The notes: generated by a model from the letters alone, not told the origin. A DNA stretch of 54,560 nucleotides from an uncultured Muribaculum sp. (GCA_910578785.1 CAJTSJ010000019.1:1-54560), one strand, 5' to 3'; numbered from the stretch's first letter, positions 7,771-17,635 are shown. Made by a program: numbers and translations.

Positions 7771-10700
7771 ATGTCATTCGTTAACGTACTTACAAAACTG
7801 TTTGGCAACAAATCAAAACGCGACCTCAACGAGATTCGCCCGATAGTTGCCCAGATCAATGCCCTCGGGCCTGAAATGAAGGAGCTCACCAACGACCAGC
7901 TCCGCGACAAAATCGCCACAATCAAAAAAGAACTGGCCGACGCTGTGGCCGAAGATTCCAACGCCATCGCCGAACTCAAATCAAAAATCGAGACACTTCC
8001 GTTCGACGAGCGCCAACCGTTGTGGGACCAAATCGACGAACACGAGAAGCGCATACTCGACACCTACGAGAAAGAACTTGACCGAGTGCTTCCCGAAGTT
8101 TTCGCCGCAATGCGCGAGACTGCCGCACGATTCGCGCATAACGAGACCATCGAAGTGACCGCAACACAGATGGACCGCGACCTCGCCGCGGCGGGCAAAG
8201 ACTTCGTAAGCATCGAGGGAGACAAAGCCATATATAAAAACCATTGGATTGCCGGAGGCAACGAGATAACCTGGGACATGATCCACTACGACGTACAGCT
8301 CATCGGCGGCATCGTGCTCCATCAAGGTAAGATTGCAGAAATGGCCACCGGTGAAGGTAAGACTCTCGTGGCAACCCTTCCGGTGTTCTTGCGTTCGCTG
8401 ACCGGACGCGGAGTCCACGTGGTCACCGTCAACGATTATCTTGCCAAACGCGACTCTGAATGGATGGGTCCGCTGTACATGTTCCACGGACAGTCGGTAG
8501 ACTGCATCGACAAGCACCAGCCCAACACGGCGGCACGCCGCGCGGCATACGCATGCGACATCACATTTGGCACCAACAATGAATTCGGCTTCGACTATCT
8601 GCGCGACAACATGGCCATGTCGGCTGAAGACATGGTACAGCGCAAGCACTATTATGCCATCGTCGACGAGGTTGACTCCGTACTCATCGACGACGCACGT
8701 ACACCGCTCATCATATCCGGCCCCGTGCCCAAGGGCGACGACCAGCTGTTCAACGACTTCAAGTTTGACGTAAAGAACGTATACGACGCCCAGCGCAAGC
8801 TCGTTGCCCAGTTACTTCTCGAAGCAAAAGACAAAATTCCAAGTTCCGACAAGGAAGTGCATAAGGAAGGCGCGCTCGCTCTGTTCCGAGCATATAAAGG
8901 CCTACCTAAATACGGAGCCCTCATTAAATTCCTGTCGCAGGAAGGCATGAAGGCTGTTCTGCTGGAAACCGAAGCATACTACATGCAGGACAATGGCCGC
9001 GAAATGCCCAAAGCCACAGAGCCGCTCTACTTCGTCATAGAAGAAAAGAACCGCTCGGTGGAAATGACCGACAAGGGTATCGACGTACTGACCGGACACA
9101 CCAAAGATCCTCAGTTCTTCGTGCTTCCCGACATCGCGGCACAGCTTTCTGAAGTTGAAGGCGACGAATCGCTCGCGCCTGCCGACCGTCAGGAGAAAAA
9201 GGATGCCCTTATGAACGAATATGCTATAAAGGCTGAACGTGTACACACAGTCACCCAGCTTCTTAAGGCATACACCCTGTTTGAGAAGGACGTAGAATAC
9301 GTAATCGACGAAGGAAAAATCAAGATTGTCGACGAACAGACCGGACGTATCATGGAAGGCCGCCGCTATTCCGACGGACTCCACCAGGCCATCGAGGCCA
9401 AGGAGGGCGTTAAGGTAGAGGCCGCTACTCAGACATTCGCCACCATAACCCTTCAGAACTATTTCCGTATGTACCACAAGCTTGCAGGCATGACCGGTAC
9501 GGCCGAGACCGAAGCAGGCGAATTCTGGGACATATATAAGCTCGACGTAGTCACCATCCCCACCAACAAGCCTATAGCCCGCGTCGACATGAACGACCGC
9601 GTGTACCGTACTCAGAAAGAAAAGTACGATGCCGTAATCAAAGAAATCGAACGTCTACACGCCATAGGCCGTCCGGTGCTCGTAGGTACTACTTCGGTAG
9701 AAATTTCCGAAAAGCTGAGCCGCATGCTGTCCATGCGCCGCATAAACCACAATGTGCTCAATGCAAAGAACCACCAGAAAGAAGCGGAAATAGTAGCCGG
9801 AGCAGGTCTGCCGGGAGCAGTGACAATCGCCACCAACATGGCCGGCCGTGGTACGGACATCAAGCTTCCGCAGTCGGTAAAAGACCTCCACGACCCGGAA
9901 ATCAAAGCTTCAAAGGACGATGAAGGCGTGGGCGGACTTGCCATCATCGGCACCGAGCGCCACGAGTCGCGCCGCGTCGACCGACAGCTCCGCGGACGTT
10001 CAGGACGTCAGGGCGACACCGGTTCGTCAGTGTTCTTCCTGTCGTTCGAAGACCCATTGATGCGCGTATTCGCCTCCGACAGAGCAAAAACCATGCTTGA
10101 CCGACTCGGATTCAAGGAAGGCGAAATGATTGAAGCCAAGATGGTCAACAACGCCATCGAGACGGCACAGAAGCGTGTCGAGGAAAACAACTATGGTATA
10201 CGTAAGCGTCTCCTCGAATATGACGACGTGATGAACAAACAGCGTCAGTACATCTACAGCCGCCGCCATCACGCCGTGGTTGGCGAACGCATCGGCATTG
10301 ACATCAACAACATGATGTATGACACTGTAGAAAACATCGTCAACACATTTGATTCGCCCAACGACTACCAGGCTCTATCTCTCGAGCTGCTCAAAGTGTT
10401 CGCCATCGAGACTCCGTTCACAGAAGAAGAATTCCGATCACTCTCACACAAAGAGGTATTCGACAAAGTTCTGGGAGCAGTCAATGAAGCGTTCAACCGC
10501 AGAACGGAGCGCATCACCCAGCTGATGTACCCGGCCGCAAAGGCCGCCGTGGAACACGGAGCCAAGGGACGCGGCGAAGTCCTCATCACCGACGGCAAAC
10601 GCGTGTTCAGAATGCTCTGCGACGTTCAGGAAGCCTACGAGACCGAAGGAAAGTCCATCGCGAAAGAATGGCACAAGCTAATCATGCTCATAACCATCGA

Positions 10701-11232
10701 CGAAATCTGGAAAGAGCATCTTCGCGAACTCGACCAGCTTCGCCAGTCGGTTCAGAATGCGTCATACGAACAGAAAGATCCGCTTGTAATCTATAAGGTA
10801 GAGTCGTTCCACTTGTTTGAAAGCGCAATGAACACGCTTAATACCAAAGCGTTGTCGGCACTCATGCGCGGCCAGATATTCATTCCGCCACATGTACAGC
10901 AAGCACAACAGCAGGCGCAGCAACAAGCCCAGCAGGCGACTCAGAGAGCCTCGGATGCGCAACTGAGTTCCGAGAAACAGAATCCGGCTTCCAAGCCTCA
11001 GCCTGAAATGCGGCAGGCCATGCCTCAGCGCCCCAACGACTACAGCAACTACCGCGCCACCAAAGAACAGTATCCAGGAGCCAACGCACAGCGCCAGGCA
11101 GCTTCGTCGCCCCAGGGTCAGCAACAGCAGGCGCAGCCGATAGTCAACAACGGACCTAAGATCGGACGTAACGACCCATGCCCCTGCGGTTCCGGTAAAA
11201 AGTACAAGAACTGCCACGGCAAAGGTATGTAA
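7771..11232 (+). CDS. secA: Preprotein translocase ATPase SecA
   Basis: The 1153-residue cytoplasmic motor drives preproteins through SecYEG. Visible landmarks are Walker A 'MATGEGKT', Walker B with 'DEVDSVLIDDARTPL', the second-helicase-domain motif 'TNMAGRGTDIKL' with 'RQLRGRSGRQGD', and the C-terminal zinc-binding 'CPCGSGKKYKNCHG', which in SecA binds SecB or ribosome partners. It is longer than E. coli SecA (901). The surplus comes from insertions in the first nucleotide-binding and preprotein-crosslinking regions, common in Bacteroidetes, and from a Gln/Ala-rich low-complexity linker of roughly 90 residues before the zinc motif. A 108-base gap precedes the ATG with no gene in it. The next gene starts 21 bases downstream and may be cotranscribed. 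Confidence 0.97.
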   Translation: MSFVNVLTKLFGNKSKRDLNEIRPIVAQINALGPEMKELTNDQLRDKIATIKKELADAVAEDSNAIAELKSKIETLPFDERQPLWDQIDEHEKRILDTYEKELDRVLPEVFAAMRETAARFAHNETIEVTATQMDRDLAAAGKDFVSIEGDKAIYKNHWIAGGNEITWDMIHYDVQLIGGIVLHQGKIAEMATGEGKTLVATLPVFLRSLTGRGVHVVTVNDYLAKRDSEWMGPLYMFHGQSVDCIDKHQPNTAARRAAYACDITFGTNNEFGFDYLRDNMAMSAEDMVQRKHYYAIVDEVDSVLIDDARTPLIISGPVPKGDDQLFNDFKFDVKNVYDAQRKLVAQLLLEAKDKIPSSDKEVHKEGALALFRAYKGLPKYGALIKFLSQEGMKAVLLETEAYYMQDNGREMPKATEPLYFVIEEKNRSVEMTDKGIDVLTGHTKDPQFFVLPDIAAQLSEVEGDESLAPADRQEKKDALMNEYAIKAERVHTVTQLLKAYTLFEKDVEYVIDEGKIKIVDEQTGRIMEGRRYSDGLHQAIEAKEGVKVEAATQTFATITLQNYFRMYHKLAGMTGTAETEAGEFWDIYKLDVVTIPTNKPIARVDMNDRVYRTQKEKYDAVIKEIERLHAIGRPVLVGTTSVEISEKLSRMLSMRRINHNVLNAKNHQKEAEIVAGAGLPGAVTIATNMAGRGTDIKLPQSVKDLHDPEIKASKDDEGVGGLAIIGTERHESRRVDRQLRGRSGRQGDTGSSVFFLSFEDPLMRVFASDRAKTMLDRLGFKEGEMIEAKMVNNAIETAQKRVEENNYGIRKRLLEYDDVMNKQRQYIYSRRHHAVVGERIGIDINNMMYDTVENIVNTFDSPNDYQALSLELLKVFAIETPFTEEEFRSLSHKEVFDKVLGAVNEAFNRRTERITQLMYPAAKAAVEHGAKGRGEVLITDGKRVFRMLCDVQEAYETEGKSIAKEWHKLIMLITIDEIWKEHLRELDQLRQSVQNASYEQKDPLVIYKVESFHLFESAMNTLNTKALSALMRGQIFIPPHVQQAQQQAQQQAQQATQRASDAQLSSEKQNPASKPQPEMRQAMPQRPNDYSNYRATKEQYPGANAQRQAASSPQGQQQQAQPIVNNGPKIGRNDPCPCGSGKKYKNCHGKGM

Positions 11233-11253
11233 ATCATCCACAATCATTATCAA

Positions 11254-13377
11254 ATGAAACATTTAGCACCGATTACAATAATGGCAATACTTGCCTCATG
11301 CGCCACTTCGTCAGAGATAAAGTATCCGCAGGCACCGACCGACGACAGCGTCAGCGACACATATTTTGACTTGACAGTGGCCGACCGTTACCGACCGCTT
11401 GAAAACGACACTTCCGCCGAGACCAAAACCTGGGTGGAAGCTGAAAATAAAGTTACCAACGAATATCTCGCGAAAATTCCTTTTCGCGAGAATATTCGTA
11501 AACGCCTCAACACTCTCTACGACTACCCCAAACACGGAGTTCCGTCGAAAAAAGGCGAATGGTATTACTTTTTTGAAAATGACGGCCTGAAGAACCAGTC
11601 AGTCCTTTACCGCACAAAAGACCTGAACGGAACTCCGGAAGTATTCCTCGACCCAAACAGTCTTAGCGACGACGGCACCGTGGCCCTTACAGGCATCAGT
11701 GTCTCAAACGACGGCAAATACACCGCCTACACCATCTCAAGAAGCGGTTCGGACTGGACCGAAATATATGTCATGGACACTGAGACCAAAGAGCTCCTCT
11801 CCGACCATATCGAATGGGCCAAGTTTACAGGCGCCGACTGGAAGGGCGACGGATTCTATTACAGCGCCTATGACAAGCCTACAGACGGCAAAGAGTTCTC
11901 AAACGCCAACGAGAACCACCGTATATACTATCACAAGCTCGGCACTCCGCAAAGCGAAGACGTGCTTGCGTTTGAAGATGCGGAATATCCCCTGCATTTC
12001 CACTCGGCATACGTTCCCGACAGCGAGTCGGCGCTATTCGTAATGGGAGCCGGCGAGGGTATGGGCAACTCCCTTATGGTCAAAGACCTCCGCAAGCCGG
12101 ATGCAAAGTGGGTCACTATCGAACCTTCGCAGGACTACGAAATATCGGTGCTTGACGTCATAGACGGCACCATGTACCTTTATACCAACTACGGCGCCCC
12201 GCGCTACAGACTGATGACGGCGCCGCTCAACAAGCCTCAAAAGGAGAACTGGAAGGAACTCATACCAGAAGACAAAGGCGTGCTTACCGGCGTTAACTTC
12301 GCCGGCGACAAGCTTATACTCACATACGAAGTAGACGCATACAATCAAATGTATGTATATTCGCGCGACGGAAAGCGTCTGGCCCAAATTGAGCTTCCCG
12401 TAATCGGCTCTGCTTCAGTGTCTGCAAGCAAGAAGCACGACGAGGTTTTCTACTCGCTCAACTCATTCACCTACCCGACTTCAATTTACAAGTATAATCT
12501 GGCCGACAACAAGTCTGATTTGTTTAAATCGACCGAGATTGAAGGATTCAACCCTGACGACTATGTGACCGAACAGGTTTTCTACACCTCATCCGACAGC
12601 ACCAAAGTGCCGATGTTCATCACATACAAGAAAGGCCTTGAACGCAACGGCAAGAATCCGGTCTATCTATACGGCTATGGAGGCTTCAACGTATCGCTCA
12701 ATCCAGGATTCTCCGCACCGCGTCTGCTCTGGCTCGAAAACGGAGGCATTTATGCACAGGCCAACCTGCGCGGAGGCGGTGAATATGGCGAACCGTGGCA
12801 TCTCGCAGGAACCAAGACCAATAAATTGAATGTATTCAATGACTTCATCTCCGCCGCCGAGTATATGATTGGCGAAGGCTGGACATCACCGGAGTATATA
12901 ACCATCGAAGGCGGCTCAAACGGAGGCCTGCTCGTAGGGGCCACCGTCAACATGCGTCCCGACCTGTTCAAAGTCGCCATTCCGCGCGTAGGCGTCATGG
13001 ACATGATGCGCTACCACCTGTTCACCATCGGATGGAACTGGGCATCCGACTACGGCACCAGCGCCGACTCTAAGGAGATGGCCGAATATCTGCACGGCTA
13101 CTCACCGATACATAACATCAAGAACGACGGCACACCATACCCCGCCATTCTCGTCACAACTGCCGACCATGACGACCGCGTTGTGCCTGCACATTCGTTC
13201 AAGTATGCCGCTACCCTACAGGCCAGCGACACCGGCGATGCTCCCAAGCTTATACGCATCGACTCTAAAGCAGGCCATGGGGCAGGCAAGCCGATATCCA
13301 AAGTCATCGACGAATACACCGACATATACTCGTTCATATTCTACAACCTCGGAATAACCCCCGACACGAATAAATAA
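11254..13377 (+). CDS. Prolyl oligopeptidase family serine peptidase (S9A), lipoprotein
   Basis: The 707-residue protein is exported and lipid-anchored: the N-terminus ends in the lipobox 'LASC' with Cys16. Residues about 35-430 form the seven-bladed propeller of S9A peptidases and the rest is an alpha/beta hydrolase. The triad is visible: Ser555 in 'GGSNGG', Asp641 in 'DHDDRVVP' and His675 in 'AGHGAG', close to the porcine prolyl oligopeptidase numbers (554, 641, 680). The family cleaves short peptides after proline, with the propeller excluding folded proteins. The likely site of action is the periplasm or the periplasmic face of the outer membrane, in peptide nutrition or turnover. Its stop codon overlaps the next ATG by one base, so the two genes are translationally coupled. 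Confidence 0.93.
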   Translation: MKHLAPITIMAILASCATSSEIKYPQAPTDDSVSDTYFDLTVADRYRPLENDTSAETKTWVEAENKVTNEYLAKIPFRENIRKRLNTLYDYPKHGVPSKKGEWYYFFENDGLKNQSVLYRTKDLNGTPEVFLDPNSLSDDGTVALTGISVSNDGKYTAYTISRSGSDWTEIYVMDTETKELLSDHIEWAKFTGADWKGDGFYYSAYDKPTDGKEFSNANENHRIYYHKLGTPQSEDVLAFEDAEYPLHFHSAYVPDSESALFVMGAGEGMGNSLMVKDLRKPDAKWVTIEPSQDYEISVLDVIDGTMYLYTNYGAPRYRLMTAPLNKPQKENWKELIPEDKGVLTGVNFAGDKLILTYEVDAYNQMYVYSRDGKRLAQIELPVIGSASVSASKKHDEVFYSLNSFTYPTSIYKYNLADNKSDLFKSTEIEGFNPDDYVTEQVFYTSSDSTKVPMFITYKKGLERNGKNPVYLYGYGGFNVSLNPGFSAPRLLWLENGGIYAQANLRGGGEYGEPWHLAGTKTNKLNVFNDFISAAEYMIGEGWTSPEYITIEGGSNGGLLVGATVNMRPDLFKVAIPRVGVMDMMRYHLFTIGWNWASDYGTSADSKEMAEYLHGYSPIHNIKNDGTPYPAILVTTADHDDRVVPAHSFKYAATLQASDTGDAPKLIRIDSKAGHGAGKPISKVIDEYTDIYSFIFYNLGITPDTNK

Positions 13378-14303
13378 TGCGCAGTGTCTTTGGCATATTA
13401 ACCGTACTCTTTGCCTGTGGAATGACTTCTTGTTTCACAGGCATAGAAAGTACGCCAAAAATTTCTGACAAGGACCTGTCGCGCGAACGCATAGTAGTGT
13501 CCGACGAAGACAAATATCTGGCCGACGTTCGTCCCGAACCGTTTAAGGACTGGCAAAAGGGCAAACTGTTTTTCGTAACCGACAAACGCATAAATCTTGC
13601 CCTCGAACCGACTTCAAATCCGATTCCCGACAACGGCGACTATCTGGCCTATGACCATATCCGCGAAGTGCCGTCGCTGACCGGAACCATCGACACCGAA
13701 ATTATACTCGTCGACAGCCTCGGCAGGGAATTTGCCCATAGGGTCAATGCTTCTCCCGATGAACTGGCGTCGCGAAGCAAGGTAGACATACCGTTCACCA
13801 TCGACATGAGCGTAGTCGACCGAACAAAAGAGATGCTTGCCGGGAAGACACTGTACCTTCGGACTTCAATGTGGTTTGACCGCGAAGGCGATGCCATGTC
13901 AGGGCTGAAATACATACCGGTGGAAGTAATTGATGTCGAACCTGGCAATACAGTATATCCGGTCAAGGTCAAATTCAGGACGAAGGACTATCCCGAATCG
14001 CAACCGGCCTATGTATTCATGTCCGTGGGCGATTCGACAAAAAGCGCACGCAACTTCGCCTCGCTGTTCTATTTCAACGATCCGAGAAAACGCTACCCTC
14101 AGATTACGGACGAAAACTGGAACTACATAATCCACAGCCGGGTAGCTCCATATATGACCCGCGAAGAATGCCGTCTGGCTTTAGGCAGTCCGGCATCTAT
14201 CGACCGACACCACGGCACCAACACATACAGCGAGCGTTGGAACTACGAGAACGGAATATATCTGATATTTGACGACGGCATACTCAGAAATTTCAGAAAA
14301 TAA
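13377..14303 (+). CDS. Lipoprotein with BamE/SmpA-like C-terminal domain
   Basis: The product has 308 residues, with a lipobox 'MTSC' placing the lipidated cysteine at Cys19. No family is recognised for the main body (about residues 40-230), which looks like mixed beta structure. The last 50 residues, 'MTREECRLALGSP' followed by 'ERWNYENGIYLIFDDG', resemble the SmpA/OmlA (BamE) fold, in which a helix carrying 'T..evr..lG.P' is followed by a short beta-meander. This is a weak pattern match, not a search result. The gene shares one base with the preceding peptidase gene (TAATG), which implies coupled expression and perhaps a shared envelope site. Function unknown. Confidence 0.75.
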   Translation: MRSVFGILTVLFACGMTSCFTGIESTPKISDKDLSRERIVVSDEDKYLADVRPEPFKDWQKGKLFFVTDKRINLALEPTSNPIPDNGDYLAYDHIREVPSLTGTIDTEIILVDSLGREFAHRVNASPDELASRSKVDIPFTIDMSVVDRTKEMLAGKTLYLRTSMWFDREGDAMSGLKYIPVEVIDVEPGNTVYPVKVKFRTKDYPESQPAYVFMSVGDSTKSARNFASLFYFNDPRKRYPQITDENWNYIIHSRVAPYMTREECRLALGSPASIDRHHGTNTYSERWNYENGIYLIFDDGILRNFRK

Positions 14304-14318
14304 AAATCCAATTCCACT

Positions 14319-15323
14319 ATGACAATAGTTCCCGATTTCGACTTAACACCGTACACCACATTCCATGTACCCGCACGTGCCTCCTGGTTTGCGGAATATG
14401 GTACTGTTGACGAGTTGCTCTCCATTCTGTCCGACAGCCGTTTCAGAGGCATGCCTTTCCTGCATATAGGAGGAGGCAGCAACCTTCTGTTTACAAAACC
14501 GTTTGAAGGGCTTGTACTTCACTCGGCGATGAGAGGGATGTCGACGAGGAACGACATATCCCCGACAGAATCCATTCTGGAAGCTGAATCGGGACTTAAC
14601 TGGGACGAATTCGTTCGCCGCTCAATAGACGAAGGACTTTACGGACTGGAAAACCTCGCATACATACCCGGAGAGGTCGGGGCTTCGGCCATCCAGAACA
14701 TAGGCGCCTATGGTGTAGAGGCAAAAGATTTTATACACTCTGTGAGCACAATCGACACCGCTACCGGCAATGAACGCGTATTTACGCCGGAAGAGTGCCG
14801 TTATGCCTATCGCGACAGCATATTCAAGCACGTTGCCGGCAGATATATAGTGACGAAAGCTGCCTACCGGCTGTCGCGCGTCAAAAAGTTCACCCTCGAA
14901 TACGGGCCACTCAAAGAACTGGCATCAGATCCCGGACTTACCGCATCGAAAGTCTACGACAGAGTGGTCAACATACGCCGTTCGAAACTTCCGGAGCCAT
15001 CCGAGCTTGGAAGCGCCGGATCATTCTTCAAAAATCCGGTGGTGCCTGTCGACAAATTCAACCGGCTTAAATCGGAATACGCCGACATACCAAGCTACGA
15101 GGCTCCTGCCGGAATAAAGATTCCCGCAGGATGGCTAATAGAACATGCCGGGCTTAAAGGGCACCGCATAGGAGGCGCCGAAGTGTATCCTAAGCAATGC
15201 CTTGTGATAGTCAACACCGGTTCTGCAACGGCGCGCGACATAGTTGACCTGTATACATTCATACAGCGCACGGTGGAACGGATTTACGGAATAAGACTTG
15301 AGCCGGAGGCCAATATTGTCTGA
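14319..15323 (+). CDS. murB: UDP-N-acetylenolpyruvoylglucosamine reductase MurB
   Basis: The 334-residue flavoenzyme uses NADPH to reduce UDP-GlcNAc-enolpyruvate to UDP-MurNAc, the second committed step of peptidoglycan precursor synthesis in the cytoplasm. FAD-binding motifs are 'LHIGGGSNLLF' near residue 50 and 'YIPGEVGASAIQNIGAYG' near residue 115. The proton-donating serine lies in 'GSAGSFFKNP'. The segment 'CRYAYRDSIFK' is the extra loop of type I (E. coli-like) MurB, absent from type II enzymes. Length is normal. It starts 15 bases after the lipoprotein gene and ends 20 bases before the next gene, so it sits in a compact run. Confidence 0.95.
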   Translation: MTIVPDFDLTPYTTFHVPARASWFAEYGTVDELLSILSDSRFRGMPFLHIGGGSNLLFTKPFEGLVLHSAMRGMSTRNDISPTESILEAESGLNWDEFVRRSIDEGLYGLENLAYIPGEVGASAIQNIGAYGVEAKDFIHSVSTIDTATGNERVFTPEECRYAYRDSIFKHVAGRYIVTKAAYRLSRVKKFTLEYGPLKELASDPGLTASKVYDRVVNIRRSKLPEPSELGSAGSFFKNPVVPVDKFNRLKSEYADIPSYEAPAGIKIPAGWLIEHAGLKGHRIGGAEVYPKQCLVIVNTGSATARDIVDLYTFIQRTVERIYGIRLEPEANIV

Positions 15324-15343
15324 CATAAACGATATTTATACAC

Positions 15344-16114
15344 ATGCGACTACGTTTTCTCGGAACAGGAACATCTACGGGCGTGCCACAGATTGGATGC
15401 ACATGTCCGACATGCATCTCAACCGACGTACACGACAAACGTCTGCGATCATCAGCACTGCTGAATGTCAACGGTATAAATCTGCTCATAGACTGCGGTC
15501 CGGATTTCCGGACCCAGATTCTCAACGCAGGCGCTCCGGACATAAAAGCCGCTCTGCTCACCCACAGTCATTACGACCACGTGGGAGGCATCGACGACCT
15601 GCGCCCATACTGCTACGCCAGCCCCGACGGACACTTCCCGCTATACTGCCGTCCCGACGTGGCCACAGACATACGCAACAGGGTTCCGTACTGTTTCCGC
15701 GAACATCTCTACCCCGGAGTGCCTGTCTTCACGACTCACGAAATCGGGTCCGAACCCTTCGATGTCGAGGGCATAAGCGTGACACCGCTTCCGGTGTGGC
15801 ACTACAGACTGCCGATTGTAGGATTCAAAATCGGCAATCTCGCATATATCACCGATGCAAAAGAGATTCCCGACAGCACAATCAATCTTATACGTGGCAT
15901 TGACACTCTGGTAATCAATGCGCTCAGGCACAAAGAACATCTGTCGCACATGAATCTCGAGCAAGCGCTAAGCGTCATTGACCAAATCAAACCGAGAGCA
16001 GCATATCTGACGCATTTTGCCGACAAGATTGGATGCCACCGCGACACGGACCCGATGTTGCCGTCGCCCGTCCACATGGCCTATGACAATCTTATAATCG
16101 ATATTCCTGACTGA
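15344..16114 (+). CDS. Metallo-beta-lactamase-fold hydrolase, PhnP-like
   Basis: The 256-residue protein has the dinuclear metal motif 'THSHYDHVGGIDDLRPY' (HxHxDH) near residue 70 and 'LTHFAD' near the C-terminus. The N-terminal 'FLGTGTSTGVPQIGC' and 'CTCPTC' match the PhnP branch, where the cysteines and glycine-rich turn are conserved; 'HMNLEQAL' is another branch landmark. E. coli PhnP is a phosphodiesterase for cyclic ribose phosphates in phosphonate use, but no phn gene is visible here. In Bacteroidetes this family is usually annotated only as an MBL-fold hydrolase. A general cyclic phosphodiesterase role is plausible. It starts 20 bases after murB. Confidence 0.88.
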   Translation: MRLRFLGTGTSTGVPQIGCTCPTCISTDVHDKRLRSSALLNVNGINLLIDCGPDFRTQILNAGAPDIKAALLTHSHYDHVGGIDDLRPYCYASPDGHFPLYCRPDVATDIRNRVPYCFREHLYPGVPVFTTHEIGSEPFDVEGISVTPLPVWHYRLPIVGFKIGNLAYITDAKEIPDSTINLIRGIDTLVINALRHKEHLSHMNLEQALSVIDQIKPRAAYLTHFADKIGCHRDTDPMLPSPVHMAYDNLIIDIPD

Positions 16115-16221
16115 CGGGAAATTTTTTAAACTTTTTCATAGCCAAAAACGTCATTAATTATATAGATGGCTGAGCCACAACACCAGGATAACATATTTAT
16201 TTAACAAAATTATTATTAATT

Positions 16222-17058
16222 ATGAAGAAACTAAACCTACTTATAACCGCAATAGCGGCAATGTCCATTACCACATCGTGCAGCATATTCAAAAGCCATA
16301 AAACTCCGGTCGTGGAAACACCGGTAGAAACTGAAAAGACCGATATGAATAAAGCCACAGTAAACGCCAACGATATTGCCGGAGAGTGGAACGTATTCTC
16401 CGTAGGAGGCAAGAAAGTCACCGGCGAAAAACGCCCGTACATCAACTTCAATCTGGAAGACCACCGCATATACGGATCAAACGGATGCAACATCATAAAT
16501 GGCGACTTCACTGCCAAAGACGATTCTTCAATACATATCGAAAATATGATTTCTACCATGATGGCTTGCCCGGACGCCCCATTTGAAGCCGACATAAATC
16601 TGGCGCTTGACAATGCCAGATATTTCAACATTTCAAAGCAGGGACATGAATATTATCTCGTTCTGCTCGACAACACACGCAAGTCAATCATGACCCTTCG
16701 GCGCCATAACATGGACTTCTTAAACGGATCCTGGAAGGTAGAAGAAATCAACGGCCACGACAACAACAATGAAGACGTACAGATGGTGATCGACATTTTC
16801 GAACAGCGCGTACACGGCAACACCGGATGCAACATCCTCAATGGATCATTGCTTATTGATCCCGACAAGTCAAACTCAATACAGTTCAGCAACCTCGCCA
16901 CTACGCGGATGATGTGTCCGGACATGAAGACAGAGACTGCATTTCTCGTAGCGCTTGAGAGTGTTGAATTTGCTAAAAAAGGCAAGAACAACACTGTGGT
17001 CATGACCGATAAGAACAACAAGCCTATGCTTCTGCTTAAGCGAATCGACGTCAAATAA
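16222..17058 (+). CDS. Lipoprotein with two META domains
   Basis: The 278-residue lipoprotein has lipobox 'TTSC' (Cys20). It carries two META (HslJ-like) domains of about 110 residues each. The first spans about 52-155 ('IAGEWNVFSVGG', 'GSNGCNIINGDF', 'STMMACPD') and the second about 165-275 ('LNGSWKVEEING', 'GNTGCNILNGSL', 'TTRMMCPD'). The G-x-N/T-GCN and MxCP signatures are those of the family. In E. coli HslJ the fold is linked to heat shock and novobiocin tolerance; its molecular role is not established. A 107-base gap precedes the gene, so it probably has its own promoter, though no clean consensus was found. Two hairpins follow its stop codon. Confidence 0.88.
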   Translation: MKKLNLLITAIAAMSITTSCSIFKSHKTPVVETPVETEKTDMNKATVNANDIAGEWNVFSVGGKKVTGEKRPYINFNLEDHRIYGSNGCNIINGDFTAKDDSSIHIENMISTMMACPDAPFEADINLALDNARYFNISKQGHEYYLVLLDNTRKSIMTLRRHNMDFLNGSWKVEEINGHDNNNEDVQMVIDIFEQRVHGNTGCNILNGSLLIDPDKSNSIQFSNLATTRMMCPDMKTETAFLVALESVEFAKKGKNNTVVMTDKNNKPMLLLKRIDVK

Positions 17059-17076
17059 GCCATATCGGATATATCA

Positions 17077-17126
17077 AAAAGACATGTCGGAACCGCCCAT
17101 TTAAGGTTGCTCCCGACATGTCTTTT
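17077..17126. terminator. Inverted repeat after the META gene, likely bidirectional terminator
   Basis: A perfect 14-bp stem (17077-17090 pairs with 17113-17126) begins AAAA and ends TTTT on either strand, around a 22-base loop. It starts 18 bases after the META stop codon. The built-in A and T ends allow it to stop transcripts from either side. Confidence 0.65.
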
Positions 17127-17144
17127 GTTACTGTATAAAATTAA

Positions 17145-17172
17145 GAATAGGATGCTTCCCAGCATCCTATTC
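17145..17172. terminator. Second strong hairpin after the META gene
   Basis: A perfect 12-bp stem (17145-17156 with 17161-17172) closes a four-base loop, TCCC. It lies between the plus-strand META gene and a minus-strand gene remnant, so it may serve both. Following bases are only moderately T-rich on the plus strand. Confidence 0.5.
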
Positions 17173-17334
17173 CGTTTAAACCTTTATCTTAATCTAATAC
17201 TATGAAAAACACACATACAAAAGTAGTCATTATTTTGGAATCCACAAACTATTCTGCGTTCCATTTAACATATTTTTCGTCAAAAAGAGGGTATCAAGAT
17301 GTCAAAATGCCACCCGTTAACATTCATTTAACAA

Positions 17335-17635
17335 TTAGCGACGAATCTTTACCGCCTCACCATTCTCTCTGACCACGTATATTCCCGGCGAAAGCCTTTT
17401 GAACCCGGCAAAGTTGCCTACACGGCGTCCGATAGCCCCACAAATCATACTCTCGGGGACGAGTCATCGGGTCGCCAGGAGTCTCCTTCCACTTAACGCG
17501 GTTTTCGAGCACCTCGCCCTCTACAATGCATCCTCCCGGAATGGTCTGCTCCTCAAAACCCCTGTTCTGGATTAACTCGGCATACAGTCCACCGTCGCCC
17601 GAGTGGTTGGAATCCAATCCATCGATGTATTTTCC
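17335..17635 (-). pseudogene. Remnant of a GH51 alpha-L-arabinofuranosidase
   Basis: On the minus strand, a frame from 17635 reads 'DSNHSGDGGLYAELIQNRGF' followed by 'EEQTIPGG', which matches the N-terminal region of Bacteroidetes GH51 arabinofuranosidases. A second frame ends 'LSPGIYVVRENGEAVKIRR' and stops at 17335; this is a typical secretion-tail ending. Only about 90 codons remain, so the catalytic middle of a protein normally over 600 residues is gone. The two pieces are in different frames and the signal peptide is missing. The intact ancestor would have removed arabinose from plant polysaccharides outside the cell. The rest of the 663-base gap (17059-17721) holds only the two hairpins, a promoter element and a meaningless short frame at 17202. 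Confidence 0.65.

Noticed and set aside
17202..17372. Short frame starting ATG AAA AAC after the hairpin at 17145-17172
   Set aside because: It has 56 codons, overlaps the GH51 remnant on the other strand and resembles no protein. It may be a leftover 5' end of a lost gene but cannot be supported.
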